Origin: JADJPL01 sp964607915
Lineage (GTDB): Bacteria; Bacteroidota; Bacteroidia; Chitinophagales; Saprospiraceae
DNA: 19,109 bases
NCBI GenBank assembly: GCA_964607915.1
Contig: CAZSMU010000072.1
Span: 1-19,109 of the forward strand
Direction of reading: 5' to 3'
The first letter of the stretch is position 1. Each line of letters begins with the position of its first letter. The notes under the pieces are model-generated. The model was not told where the DNA came from. It saw only the letters and a program-made list of their open reading frames with translations, and ran no database searches. Positions 5,910-14,518 of this stretch are shown in pieces. Made by a program: the position numbers and the translations under genes.

Positions 5910-7393
5910 CCTGTATGCACCTGAACGACCTCATAGCGGACCTCATGGCCCTCGAAACCAGGGGCCTTCTCGACCAGGAAGTCAGCGGACTGGCCTTCGA
6001 TTCGAGGAAGGCCGGCCCGGGCATACTGTTCTTCGCCGTGCGGGGCACCCAGACGGATGGACACACCTTTGTCCAAGCTGCCATACAACAGGGGAGCAGG
6101 GCCGTGGTCCTGGAAACCCTCCCGGAGACGCTGCACCCTGAAGTAGCCTATATCCGCGTAGCCAACAGCGCCCAGGCCCTGGGCCGGGCCGCGAGTGCGT
6201 TCTATGGCCGTCCGTCGTCGTTCCTGAAGCTGGTCGGCGTCACGGGCACCAACGGCAAGACGACTACGGCCACGCTCCTCTTCCGGCTCTTCAGCGCTCT
6301 GGGGTATAAATGCGGACTGCTCTCCACAGTCGAAAACCGGATCGGGGAGTCGGTCGTGCCCGCTGCCTACACTACGCCGGACGCGGTGGAACTCAATCGT
6401 CTGTTGGCGGAAATGGTGGCTTCCGGCTGCGATTTTGCGTTCATGGAAGTGAGCTCCCATGCCGTGGACCAGCAGCGCATCGCCGGACTGACCTTCGCAG
6501 GGGGGATTTTTACCAACATCACCCACGACCACCTGGATTACCACAAAACCTTTGACCAGTACATACGCGCCAAAAAAGGCTTCTTCGACCAGTTGCCTAA
6601 AGGGGCTTTTGCGCTGGTCAATGCCGATGACAAGCGTGGAATGGTGATGGTCCAGAACACCCGGGCCAGAATATACCGCTATAGCTTGCTCCAAATGGCC
6701 GATTTCAAAGGGAAAATCCTGGAAAACCAATTGCCGGGTATCCTGCTGGATATCAACGGCCGGGAGGTACACACCCGTCTGATCGGCACCTTCAACGCCT
6801 ACAACCTGCTGGCAGTATATGGCGCTGCGGTGCTGCTGGGGCAGGATCCCGTGGAAACGCTCACCGCGCTGAGCACCGTGGAAGCGGCAGAAGGGCGTTT
6901 CGATTACCTCGTGAGCAAAGAGACCCAGATCACCGGGATAGTGGATTACGCGCATACGCCAGACGCTCTTGAGAAAGTCTTGAAAACGCTGCAGGAGCTG
7001 AAAGGGGGAAATACGGCTATCCTCACTGTATTCGGCTGTGGCGGCGATCGCGACCGCGCCAAGCGCCCGCTGATGGCTGCAATTGCCTGTGCGCTGAGCG
7101 ACCGGGTCATCCTCACATCGGATAACCCGCGGACGGAAGAGCCGGAAGCCATACTCCGCGATATCGAAGCAGGCGTGCCGGCAGATAAAAAGAACCGCAC
7201 CCTCTCGATTACCGACCGGCGGGAGGCTATCCGTACGGCTTGTGCGCTGGCTAAAGCGGGCGATTTTGTACTCGTGGCCGGAAAAGGCCATGAAAAGTAC
7301 CAGGAAATCAACGGGGTGAAAACCCCTTTTGACGATAAAGAAGTGCTGAAAGCGGCCCTTGCCATAGAGGAGGCCTCTCAAAAACCGATTTGA
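5906..7393 (+). CDS. murE: UDP-MurNAc-L-Ala-D-Glu:meso-diaminopimelate ligase MurE
   Basis: A 495-residue Mur ligase. It adds the third stem-peptide residue to UDP-MurNAc-L-Ala-D-Glu in the cytoplasm, using ATP. The P-loop GTNGKTT is at residues 114-120. The middle domain has EVSSHAVDQQR and THDHLDYH, with the carbamylated-lysine region after it. DNPR at 406-409 is the motif that selects meso-diaminopimelate over lysine, so the wall should be of the DAP type. VAGKGHE lies near the C-terminus. ATG 5906 is coupled to the ftsI stop by ATGA; a second ATG at 5915 would remove three residues and is equally plausible. The next gene is mraY, with no murF between them. Confidence 0.96.
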   Translation: MTCMHLNDLIADLMALETRGLLDQEVSGLAFDSRKAGPGILFFAVRGTQTDGHTFVQAAIQQGSRAVVLETLPETLHPEVAYIRVANSAQALGRAASAFYGRPSSFLKLVGVTGTNGKTTTATLLFRLFSALGYKCGLLSTVENRIGESVVPAAYTTPDAVELNRLLAEMVASGCDFAFMEVSSHAVDQQRIAGLTFAGGIFTNITHDHLDYHKTFDQYIRAKKGFFDQLPKGAFALVNADDKRGMVMVQNTRARIYRYSLLQMADFKGKILENQLPGILLDINGREVHTRLIGTFNAYNLLAVYGAAVLLGQDPVETLTALSTVEAAEGRFDYLVSKETQITGIVDYAHTPDALEKVLKTLQELKGGNTAILTVFGCGGDRDRAKRPLMAAIACALSDRVILTSDNPRTEEPEAILRDIEAGVPADKKNRTLSITDRREAIRTACALAKAGDFVLVAGKGHEKYQEINGVKTPFDDKEVLKAALAIEEASQKPI

Positions 7394-7404
7394 AACGAAA
7401 CGTT

Positions 7405-8670
7405 ATGCTGATATACCTGATAGATTGGCTAGAAGGGCAGTTCGGACATATCCCCGGGGCGGGGTTGTTCCGCTACATCACCTTCCGCGCAGGGATCGCC
7501 GTCATCCTCTCGCTGATCATCTCCATGATGCTCGGGGGGAAGATCATCGGGTACCTGCGCCGCTTACAGGTCGGGGAGACCGTCCGCGAGTTAGGGCTTT
7601 CAGGCCAGGTTCAGAAAGCAGGTACGCCCACGATGGGCGGGCTGATCATCATCCTGGCCGTACTGCTGCCGACCTTGCTGATGGCGCGCCTGGACAACGT
7701 CTATATCCTGCTGATGATCCTCACCACGACCTGGATGGCCATTATCGGCTTCATTGACGATTATATAAAAGTATTTAAGAAAGACAAGGAGGGGCTCAGC
7801 GGGAAATTCAAGATTCTGGGCCAGGTGGGCCTCGGGCTCGTCATTGCCCTGACCATGATCTTTCACAAAGATATCGTCGTGCGCATGGAAACCGGCACCG
7901 CGCGCGAAATCGGCCTGGGCAGCAAAGAACAGGTCGGCTCCATGATTTATGTCACCGACGCAGCGGTGGAGGTAGAAAAAGGCGACTACAAAACCAATTT
8001 GACCAATGTGCCCTTTTTGAAAGGCAATCGCTTGGATTACAGCTGGCTGTTACCTGTGAAGTACGAATTAGCCCAAAGCTGGGTTTGGTTGCTCTTCGTG
8101 CCCCTGGTCATTTTTATCGTGACGGCCGTATCGAACGCCGCCAACCTGACGGACGGGCTCGACGGACTGGCTACCGGGGTATCGGGTATTATAGGCTCAA
8201 CACTGGGCATTTTTGCGTATGTGTCGGGCAATGCGATTGCGGCCAATTACCTGGGTATCCTGCACTTGCCAGGCTCCGGGGAGCTGGTGATCTTCGCAGC
8301 GGCCATGGTAGGAGCCTGCATCGGGTTTTTGTGGTACAACGCATATCCGGCACAGGTATTCATGGGGGATACCGGTAGCCTGACCCTGGGCGGGATCATC
8401 GCCGTAATGGCGCTGCTGCTGCGCAAAGAACTGCTCATCCCCATCCTTTGCGGGATTTTTCTGGTAGAAAACCTGTCGGTGGTCGTGCAAGTGGCTTATT
8501 TTAAATATACGAAACGAAAATATGGGGAAGGGAGGCGCATCTTGCTGATGGCGCCTCTGCACCATCATTTCCAGAAAAAAGGATTACACGAGGTGAAAAT
8601 CGTGACCCGATTCTGGATAGTCGGTATCTTATTGGCAATCATTACGATGATCACGCTGAAAGTGCGCTAA
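7405..8670 (+). CDS. mraY: Phospho-MurNAc-pentapeptide transferase MraY
   Basis: A 421-residue polytopic inner-membrane enzyme that moves phospho-MurNAc-pentapeptide from UDP to undecaprenyl phosphate, making lipid I. About ten hydrophobic segments are visible. Active-site motifs are present: GTPTMGG, the Asp pair D118-D119 (IDDYIK), NLTDGLDG at N247-G254, FMGDTGS, and the His cluster H386-H388 (APLHHHFQKKG). It is longer than E. coli MraY (360 residues), mainly because of a hydrophilic loop at about 153-225 that should face the periplasm. I chose ATG 7405, 11 nt after murE, because MLIYLIDWLE resembles the family N-terminus. A TTG at 7390 overlaps the murE stop (TTGA) and could add five residues. 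Confidence 0.95.
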   Translation: MLIYLIDWLEGQFGHIPGAGLFRYITFRAGIAVILSLIISMMLGGKIIGYLRRLQVGETVRELGLSGQVQKAGTPTMGGLIIILAVLLPTLLMARLDNVYILLMILTTTWMAIIGFIDDYIKVFKKDKEGLSGKFKILGQVGLGLVIALTMIFHKDIVVRMETGTAREIGLGSKEQVGSMIYVTDAAVEVEKGDYKTNLTNVPFLKGNRLDYSWLLPVKYELAQSWVWLLFVPLVIFIVTAVSNAANLTDGLDGLATGVSGIIGSTLGIFAYVSGNAIAANYLGILHLPGSGELVIFAAAMVGACIGFLWYNAYPAQVFMGDTGSLTLGGIIAVMALLLRKELLIPILCGIFLVENLSVVVQVAYFKYTKRKYGEGRRILLMAPLHHHFQKKGLHEVKIVTRFWIVGILLAIITMITLKVR

Positions 8671-8682
8671 ACAGAGAAGACA

Positions 8683-10014
8683 ATGTCAGCGAAAACGTTG
8701 GTCGTGCTGGGCGCGGCAGAAAGTGGGGTAGGGGCAGCCTTGTTGGGAAAAAAACAGGGATACGAGGTATTTGTGTCCGACAAAGGCGTCATTCAGGACG
8801 AATACAAGGCGCAGTTGTCGGAGGCGGGTATTCCGTTTGAGGAAGGTAGCCACGACGAGGCGCGTATCCTCTCCGCCACTCTGGTCGTCAAAAGCCCGGG
8901 CATCCCCGAAAAGGCGGCTATCGTAGGGGCATTGCGCGAAAAAGGAATCGAATTGGTCTCTGAAATCGAGTTTGCCTCCTGGTTCACCCGGGGCGAAATC
9001 ATCGCCATCACCGGTACGAACGGAAAGACGACGACGACCCTGCTGACCCACCACCTTCTCCGCACGGCAGGCCTGGACGCCGCCCTGGGCGGAAATGTGG
9101 GGAAGAGCTTTGCAGCCAATGTTGCAGAGCGGGAAAGCTCGATTCATGTGCTCGAACTGAGCAGCTTCCAACTGGACGATATCCGCAGCTTCCGGCCTCG
9201 TATCGCCATGCTGCTGAACATCACCCCGGACCACCTGGACCGCTATGCGTACAAACTGGAAAATTATGCGCGCGCAAAATTCCGGATCGTGGAGAACCAG
9301 AGGGCAGACGACCTCTTCTTTTACAACGCAGATGACCTGGTGACCATGTCGTTCCTGGGGTCTGTGCCGCTATCGGGCAAGGCCCTGGGGCTCTCGGAAC
9401 ACATGGTCGAAAAAGGCATCCTCCATGCCGGCGGCCATGCTTTTGACCTGGCGCGCTGTGGCCTGAAGGGGCGACACAACGCCATGAACGCGCTGTTTGC
9501 AGTCCATGCGGCCCTGGCAATGGGCGTTTCCCCCTCGAGGATCCAGGAAGGTCTGGAGAGCTATGTCAATGCTCCCCACCGCATGGAGCGCATAGCGGAA
9601 GTGGATGGGGTGACGTACATCAACGACAGCAAGGCTACGAATGTGGAAGCGGCGTTTTATGCGCTGCAGGCGATGACGAGCCCGTTTGTGTGGATTGTAG
9701 GCGGACAGGATAAGGGGAACGACTACGGCCCGCTCGTAGCGCTCGTCGAAGCTAAAGCCCGGGGCATTGTGTGCCTGGGGGTTGACAATGCGAAAATTTT
9801 GGCTGCGTTCGGCCACCTGGGTATCCCCATGATCGAGGCGCGCAGCGCGCGCGAGGCTGTGCTGCTGGCGTCCCGTATGGCTTCGCCAGGAGATGTAGCC
9901 CTTTTATCGCCAGCTTGTGCCAGCTTTGACTTGTTTCGCAACTACGAAGACCGGGGCGACCAGTTTCGTGCGGAAGTGAAGGCACTTTTACAGAAGAAAA
10001 AAGAAAACGAATAA
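8683..10014 (+). CDS. murD: UDP-MurNAc-L-alanine:D-glutamate ligase MurD
   Basis: A 443-residue Mur ligase that adds D-glutamate to UDP-MurNAc-L-Ala in the cytoplasm, the second step of stem-peptide synthesis. The N-terminal Rossmann-like domain binds the UDP substrate (LGAAESGVGAALLGKK, residues 9-24). The central ATPase domain has GTNGKTT at 111-117 and NITPDHLDRY further on. The C-terminal domain carries NDSKATN, the GGQDKG element and LLSPACASFDLF, all usual for MurD. The length is normal. It starts 12 nt after mraY in the same direction, so it belongs to the operon, and ends 8 nt before ftsW. Confidence 0.96.
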   Translation: MSAKTLVVLGAAESGVGAALLGKKQGYEVFVSDKGVIQDEYKAQLSEAGIPFEEGSHDEARILSATLVVKSPGIPEKAAIVGALREKGIELVSEIEFASWFTRGEIIAITGTNGKTTTTLLTHHLLRTAGLDAALGGNVGKSFAANVAERESSIHVLELSSFQLDDIRSFRPRIAMLLNITPDHLDRYAYKLENYARAKFRIVENQRADDLFFYNADDLVTMSFLGSVPLSGKALGLSEHMVEKGILHAGGHAFDLARCGLKGRHNAMNALFAVHAALAMGVSPSRIQEGLESYVNAPHRMERIAEVDGVTYINDSKATNVEAAFYALQAMTSPFVWIVGGQDKGNDYGPLVALVEAKARGIVCLGVDNAKILAAFGHLGIPMIEARSAREAVLLASRMASPGDVALLSPACASFDLFRNYEDRGDQFRAEVKALLQKKKENE

Positions 10015-10022
10015 CCTGCGCT

Positions 10023-11162
10023 ATGTCTATGCTATTGACCAGACTGAGTTCCGCACTGCGCGGCGACCGTTCGATATGGGCGGTGGCGGCGGTGCTGGCG
10101 CTGTTTTCGCTGCTCGGGGTGTACAGCTCGACGGGCAGCCTGGCGTATTTGAGGCAGGGAGGGGATACCGAAGCCTATTTGCTCCGGCATTCGGTCATCT
10201 TGTTGGGGGGCTTTTCGTTGGCGTATGTAGTACACATGATGAACCATACGGTATTCAGCCGATTTGCGCCCTATATGCTCATGGTAGCCATTCCTCTATT
10301 GCTCTATACACTGGTATTCGGAGTGAATATCAACGATGCGCGCCGCTGGATAGAAGTACCGCTCATCGGCGTTACCTTCCAGACGTCGGATTTTGCAAAG
10401 TTGGCGCTAATCCTGTATATGGCGCGCGTTATTGCGGCGAAACAGGACAAAATCAGCGACTTGCAGGGGGCTTTTGTGCCCATCATCGTACCCGTGGCGA
10501 TCGTGTGTGGGCTGATTGCTCCGGCCGACCTCTCCACGGCGATGTTGCTGTTTTTTACCTGTGTGGGGATGATGTTCGTAGGGCGTATCCCGCTGGTCTA
10601 TATTGGTGCCCTGTTGCTGGCAGGGATAGTCGTTTTCCTGCTTTTGATCGCCATCGGGAACGTTTTTCCGGAATATGTGCGCGTCGAAACCTGGGTTTCC
10701 CGAATCCGGGATTTTACCAGTGCAGGGGGGGCGGGCTATCAGGTGGAGCAGGCTAAAATTGCCATAGCCAATGGAGAGTGGCTGGGACAGGGGCCCGGCA
10801 ACAGCATACAGCGCAACTTCCTGCCTTCTCCGTACTCCGACTTCATCTATTCGATTATATGTGAGGAGTACGGGATTATCGGGGGCTTTTTGCTGGTGAT
10901 CATGTACATGGTTATGTTCTTTCGGGTCACGCGTCTGGTCACGAAGAGCCCCAAAGCTTTTGGCGCCATGCTTGCTCTGGGTCTTACCATCAGCATGACG
11001 TTGCAGGCCTATATCAATATTGCGGTGGCGGTGAATCTCGTTCCGGTGACAGGGGTGACGCTGCCAATGGTAAGCATGGGTGGGACGTCCACGATGTTTA
11101 CCTGCATCGCGTTCGGGATTATCCTGAGTGTCAGTCGTTTTGTGGAATCGCTTGGTCAATAG
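10023..11162 (+). CDS. ftsW: FtsW, SEDS-family septal peptidoglycan glycosyltransferase
   Basis: A 379-residue SEDS protein with nine to ten hydrophobic segments. By family it polymerises lipid II into glycan strands at the septum in complex with FtsI, which lies upstream in the same operon. Family landmarks are NDARRWIEVPLIGVTFQTSDFAK (about residues 102-124, shown here only as a landmark), the extracellular-loop Asp D273 in PYSDFIY that aligns with the putative catalytic Asp of RodA/FtsW, and the C-terminal MVSMGGTS that replaces the usual ISYGGTS. TSD stands where many FtsW proteins have PSE. It is more likely FtsW than RodA because of its place between murD and murG. A second ATG two codons in (10029) is an alternative start. 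Confidence 0.93.
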   Translation: MSMLLTRLSSALRGDRSIWAVAAVLALFSLLGVYSSTGSLAYLRQGGDTEAYLLRHSVILLGGFSLAYVVHMMNHTVFSRFAPYMLMVAIPLLLYTLVFGVNINDARRWIEVPLIGVTFQTSDFAKLALILYMARVIAAKQDKISDLQGAFVPIIVPVAIVCGLIAPADLSTAMLLFFTCVGMMFVGRIPLVYIGALLLAGIVVFLLLIAIGNVFPEYVRVETWVSRIRDFTSAGGAGYQVEQAKIAIANGEWLGQGPGNSIQRNFLPSPYSDFIYSIICEEYGIIGGFLLVIMYMVMFFRVTRLVTKSPKAFGAMLALGLTISMTLQAYINIAVAVNLVPVTGVTLPMVSMGGTSTMFTCIAFGIILSVSRFVESLGQ

Positions 11163-11172
11163 GAATAAGAAT

Positions 11173-12285
11173 ATGGCATCGGTCGTAAAAATCATCATCA
11201 GTGGAGGGGGTACGGGGGGACATGTCTTCCCCGCGATCGCCATAGCGGATGCCATCCGGGAAAAGGCGCCGGGCGCGGAAATCCTGTTCGTCGGAGCCAG
11301 GGGCCGGATGGAGATGGATTTGGTACCCAAGGCGGGCTACCGCATTGAGGGCTTGTGGATCAGCGGGTTCCAGCGCTCCCTGAGCGTCAAAAACCTTCTT
11401 TTCCCGCTGAAGCTGGCGCACAGTCTGCTCACTGCCCGCCATATCCTGCGGCAATTCCGCCCGAACGTGGCCATTGGGGTGGGGGGCTTTGCAAGCGGCC
11501 CGCTGCTGGAAATGGCGGTGCGCATGGGGATACCGGCGGTGATTCAGGAGCAGAATTCGTACGCCGGAGCTACCAATCGCATCCTGGCGCGCAAGGTGCA
11601 GAAGATATGTGTGGCCTACCCCGATATGGAGCGTTATTTCCCCGCCGATAAGCTGGTGATGACCGGGAACCCGGTACGGGGCACCCTGTTTTCCCAAAAA
11701 ATAAACAAAGAAGAAGCTGCCGCCTACTTTGGCCTGGATCCCTCCCGCCCGGTCGTATTGCTGTTTGGAGGGAGCCTGGGGGCTCTTACCCTCAACACGG
11801 CCATGGAAGAAGCGACCCAGATACTGCGCAACAACCCCGCGATACAAGTGATTTGGCAATGTGGAAAGACACATCACGCCCGCTTCTCCGCCTGCCAGAC
11901 GGCACAACTGCCCCAGGTAGTGGTGCTGCCTTTCCTGGACAGGATGGACATGGCCTACGCAGCGGCAGATGTGGTCGTGTGTCGGGCAGGCGCCCTAACC
12001 ATCTCCGAACTTGGCCTCGCCGGAAAAGCAGCTATACTAGTGCCTTCGCCCCATGTAGCCGAAGACCATCAGCGCAAAAATGCACAGGCGCTGGTGGATG
12101 CACACGCGGCTATCCTGGTGTTGGATGCAGAAGCCGGAAAGAATCTCTGGCCTGAAATCCTTCACTTGCTGGCGGATGCCAATGTGCGCAGCGTACTCGA
12201 ACAACGCATCAAATCCCTGGGCAAGCCCAATGCAGCCGCAGATATCGCTTCGGTTGCCCTGAGCTTGGCCAATCATAAATATTGA
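11173..12285 (+). CDS. murG: MurG, lipid II-forming N-acetylglucosaminyltransferase
   Basis: A 370-residue GT-B glycosyltransferase. It transfers GlcNAc from UDP-GlcNAc to lipid I on the cytoplasmic face of the membrane, giving lipid II, the substrate of FtsW and FtsI. The N-terminal acceptor-domain loop GGGTGGH is at residues 11-17, followed by GVGGFASGPLL and the EQNSYAGATNR segment. The donor domain has FGGSLGALTLN, CRAGALTISEL and PHVAEDHQRKNA. The length is normal. I chose ATG 11173, 10 nt after ftsW. An in-frame GTG at 11128 inside ftsW would add 15 residues before the normal family N-terminus, so I rejected it. Confidence 0.96.
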   Translation: MASVVKIIISGGGTGGHVFPAIAIADAIREKAPGAEILFVGARGRMEMDLVPKAGYRIEGLWISGFQRSLSVKNLLFPLKLAHSLLTARHILRQFRPNVAIGVGGFASGPLLEMAVRMGIPAVIQEQNSYAGATNRILARKVQKICVAYPDMERYFPADKLVMTGNPVRGTLFSQKINKEEAAAYFGLDPSRPVVLLFGGSLGALTLNTAMEEATQILRNNPAIQVIWQCGKTHHARFSACQTAQLPQVVVLPFLDRMDMAYAAADVVVCRAGALTISELGLAGKAAILVPSPHVAEDHQRKNAQALVDAHAAILVLDAEAGKNLWPEILHLLADANVRSVLEQRIKSLGKPNAAADIASVALSLANHKY

Positions 12286-12291
12286 GATAGT

Positions 12292-13680
12292 ATGCTTGGT
12301 AAAAACGTACACCTCCAGGATATCCGCTGTGTCTATTTCGTTGGTATCGGCGGCATAGGGATGAGCGCTATCGCGCGCTACTTCCTCGGCAGGGGCGTGG
12401 AGGTCCACGGATACGACAAAACGGAAACCCCCCTCACACGAACACTAGAATCGGAAGGGATGCGCATTCATTACGAAGAACGCGTATCCCTGATTCCGCC
12501 TTCGGTGGACCTGGTCATCTACACCCCCGCCATACCGTCGAACCACGCAGAGCTGGCGCATTTCCGCTCCGCGGGAACGCCGTTGAAAAAGCGGGCAGAG
12601 GTGCTGGGCATCATCAGCCGGGGTATGAAAACAGTCGCCATTGCGGGCACACACGGAAAAACGACTACCTCTTCCATCACCACCCATCTCCTGCGATCGG
12701 GAGGGATTGATTGTACGGCTTTCCTCGGCGGCATCGCCCGCAACCTGGAATCCAATTTTGCGGAAGGGAAAAGCGACTGGGTAGTCGTGGAAGCAGATGA
12801 GTTCGACCGCTCTTTCCTGCACCTACACCCGGATATTGCAGCCATTCTGTCGATGGACCCCGACCACCTCGACATATACGGGGATCACGAGACCCTTCTG
12901 GAAACCGGTTTCAAAGCGTTTGCCAAAAACTTGAAGCCGGGCGGGGAACTCTGGGTCCAAGACAAACTGAGGGGGTATTTTAGGGATATGCCGGGGGTGC
13001 AGACCTTCGGAGTGGAAAGAGGCAGTGCTCAAAGTAGGAATATCCGCGTGGAATCGGGCTGTTTTGTGTTTGACTACACAAGCGCTGGAGTGGATATACC
13101 CGGCCTGGCCTTTCCGCTACCGGGACGCCACAATGTCGAAAACGCCACCGCTGCTATCAGTATCGCGCTCAGACTCGGTGTGCATCCCGACGCTATTCGG
13201 GAAGGGCTGCGCACGTTCCGCGGGGTGAAGCGACGTTTCGAGTTGGTCTATCAAAGCGCGCATACTACATTTTTTGATGACTATGCGCATCACCCGACGG
13301 AACTGGAGGCCGCTATCCGCGCCGCCCGGGAACTTTTCCCGGATGCCGAGATAACGGGCGTTTTTCAACCGCATCTGTACAGTCGCACCAACGACTTTGC
13401 AGACGGGTTTGCCGCAGCGCTCGACTTGCTCGACCGGCCTGTTTTGCTAGATATATACCCCGCGCGGGAACTACCCATGCCCGGTGTGCATTCTCAAATG
13501 ATTCTCGAGCGGATGAAAAATCCGAATAAGCGGCTTTGCGCCAAAGAGGAGTTGATCCCGGTACTGCAGGCGCACAGGCCGGAGGTGTTCCTCACGCTGG
13601 GAGCCGGGGATATAGATGCACTCGTACCCCTTCTCGCAGCCTGGTTGTCGGATAGCGAACCAAAGCAGGGAGCGGCATGA
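12292..13680 (+). CDS. murC: UDP-N-acetylmuramate:L-alanine ligase MurC
   Basis: A 462-residue Mur ligase that adds L-alanine to UDP-MurNAc, the first step of stem-peptide synthesis, in the cytoplasm. The N-terminal nucleotide-sugar fold begins with FVGIGGIGMSAIA at about residues 15-27. The P-loop GTHGKTT at 119-125 has His in place of the Asn of MurD and MurE, which is diagnostic of MurC. EADEFDRSFL and MDPDHLDIY follow. The C-terminal domain has DDYAHHPTEL and FQPHLYSRT. It starts 6 nt after murG. Its stop overlaps the ftsQ start by ATGA (13677-13680), so translation is probably coupled. Confidence 0.96.
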   Translation: MLGKNVHLQDIRCVYFVGIGGIGMSAIARYFLGRGVEVHGYDKTETPLTRTLESEGMRIHYEERVSLIPPSVDLVIYTPAIPSNHAELAHFRSAGTPLKKRAEVLGIISRGMKTVAIAGTHGKTTTSSITTHLLRSGGIDCTAFLGGIARNLESNFAEGKSDWVVVEADEFDRSFLHLHPDIAAILSMDPDHLDIYGDHETLLETGFKAFAKNLKPGGELWVQDKLRGYFRDMPGVQTFGVERGSAQSRNIRVESGCFVFDYTSAGVDIPGLAFPLPGRHNVENATAAISIALRLGVHPDAIREGLRTFRGVKRRFELVYQSAHTTFFDDYAHHPTELEAAIRAARELFPDAEITGVFQPHLYSRTNDFADGFAAALDLLDRPVLLDIYPARELPMPGVHSQMILERMKNPNKRLCAKEELIPVLQAHRPEVFLTLGAGDIDALVPLLAAWLSDSEPKQGAA

Positions 13681-14447
13681 GCGTGGAAATGGGATCGAGC
13701 CTGAAGCGCCTCCTCTGGCTGGGAGGCCTCCTGCTGTTGGCCGTGCTGGCCATAGCAGGGGTCCGGCATCGCCGCTCCAGCCAGATCCGGGAGCTGGAAG
13801 CGACGATAGAGCCCTTGGCAGACGGCAGTCTGATGGTGACGCCCGGGGATATCCGGGAGGCGATAGAACGGGCCTTTGGGTTCTCGATGGAAGGGCGCCC
13901 GCTGCGGAGTGTAGAGGTGGCGCGCCTTGAAAAAGTGCTGGAAAAAGACCCGCTCATCCTGGATGCGGATGTATTCGTGGATGCCCGCAATACGCTGCGC
14001 GTACAAGTGGAGCAACGCCCGCCGCTGCTGCGCGTCCAGGATCAGAACGGGTTGAACTACTATTTAGACGAGCAGGGCATAAAGATGCCCCTGTCGAAGC
14101 ATAGCTCGGTGCGCGTGCTGGCGGCAAATGGGTATATCCCGCCCTACGTGCCGGATTTTCTGGAGCGCAAGCGGCATAGGATCAAGGATCTGTTCCTGCT
14201 GGCAAAGGACATTTCCGCCGACCCGTTCCTGCTTCCGATGATAGAACAAATTTATATGAACAACAAAGGGGAATTCGTTTTAGCCCCTATGCTGGGCGAT
14301 CAGATAATTTTGTTTGGCTATTACAAGGACGCAGAAGAAAAATTGCGCAAATTGAAAATATTTTACAAAGAGGTTTTGCCCTACGAGGGCTGGAGAAAAT
14401 ACGACACCATAGATCTTAGATTCAGAGGGCAGGTAATCGGGCGCTGA
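13677..14447 (+). CDS. ftsQ: FtsQ/DivIB-like division protein
   Basis: A 256-residue protein with a short cytoplasmic N-terminus, one membrane segment at about residues 12-27 (LLWLGGLLLLAVLAIA) and a periplasmic remainder. A POTRA-like part (residues about 40-115, with DIREAIERAFGF and the KDPLILDADVFVDA stretch) comes before a beta domain. VEQRPPLLRVQD and YYLDEQGIKMPLS match FtsQ proteins of this phylum. By family it binds the FtsL-like protein and helps activate FtsW-FtsI. The position between murC and ftsA is the usual ftsQ slot. Similarity outside the phylum is low. A small hairpin overlaps its stop codon, and 71 nt separate it from ftsA, one of the two long gaps in the operon. Confidence 0.88.
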   Translation: MSVEMGSSLKRLLWLGGLLLLAVLAIAGVRHRRSSQIRELEATIEPLADGSLMVTPGDIREAIERAFGFSMEGRPLRSVEVARLEKVLEKDPLILDADVFVDARNTLRVQVEQRPPLLRVQDQNGLNYYLDEQGIKMPLSKHSSVRVLAANGYIPPYVPDFLERKRHRIKDLFLLAKDISADPFLLPMIEQIYMNNKGEFVLAPMLGDQIILFGYYKDAEEKLRKLKIFYKEVLPYEGWRKYDTIDLRFRGQVIGR

Positions 14448-14454
14448 AAGCGCC
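14440..14454 (+). other. Short GC hairpin over the ftsQ stop codon
   Basis: GGCGCT (14440-14445) and AGCGCC (14449-14454) are perfectly complementary around GAA. The TGA stop codon (14445-14447) lies at the tip. No T-run follows, so this is not an intrinsic terminator. It could mark an RNA processing point or affect ftsQ-ftsA coupling, or be chance. Confidence 0.35.
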
Positions 14455-14518
14455 TGGGGGTTGCCCGGAGCACTCAAAACACCCTGTTGCAGGATTGGCA
14501 GCAGAAAAACAATTAGGT

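Noticed and set aside
5663..7381. Minus-strand open frame of 572 codons opposite murE and the end of ftsI
   Set aside because: It is low-complexity in character, has no family motif and spans two well-supported genes. It is a composition shadow.
11128..11172. Upstream GTG start for murG inside ftsW
   Set aside because: The 15 extra residues translate the end of ftsW in another frame and precede the normal MurG N-terminus; ATG 11173 fits the family.
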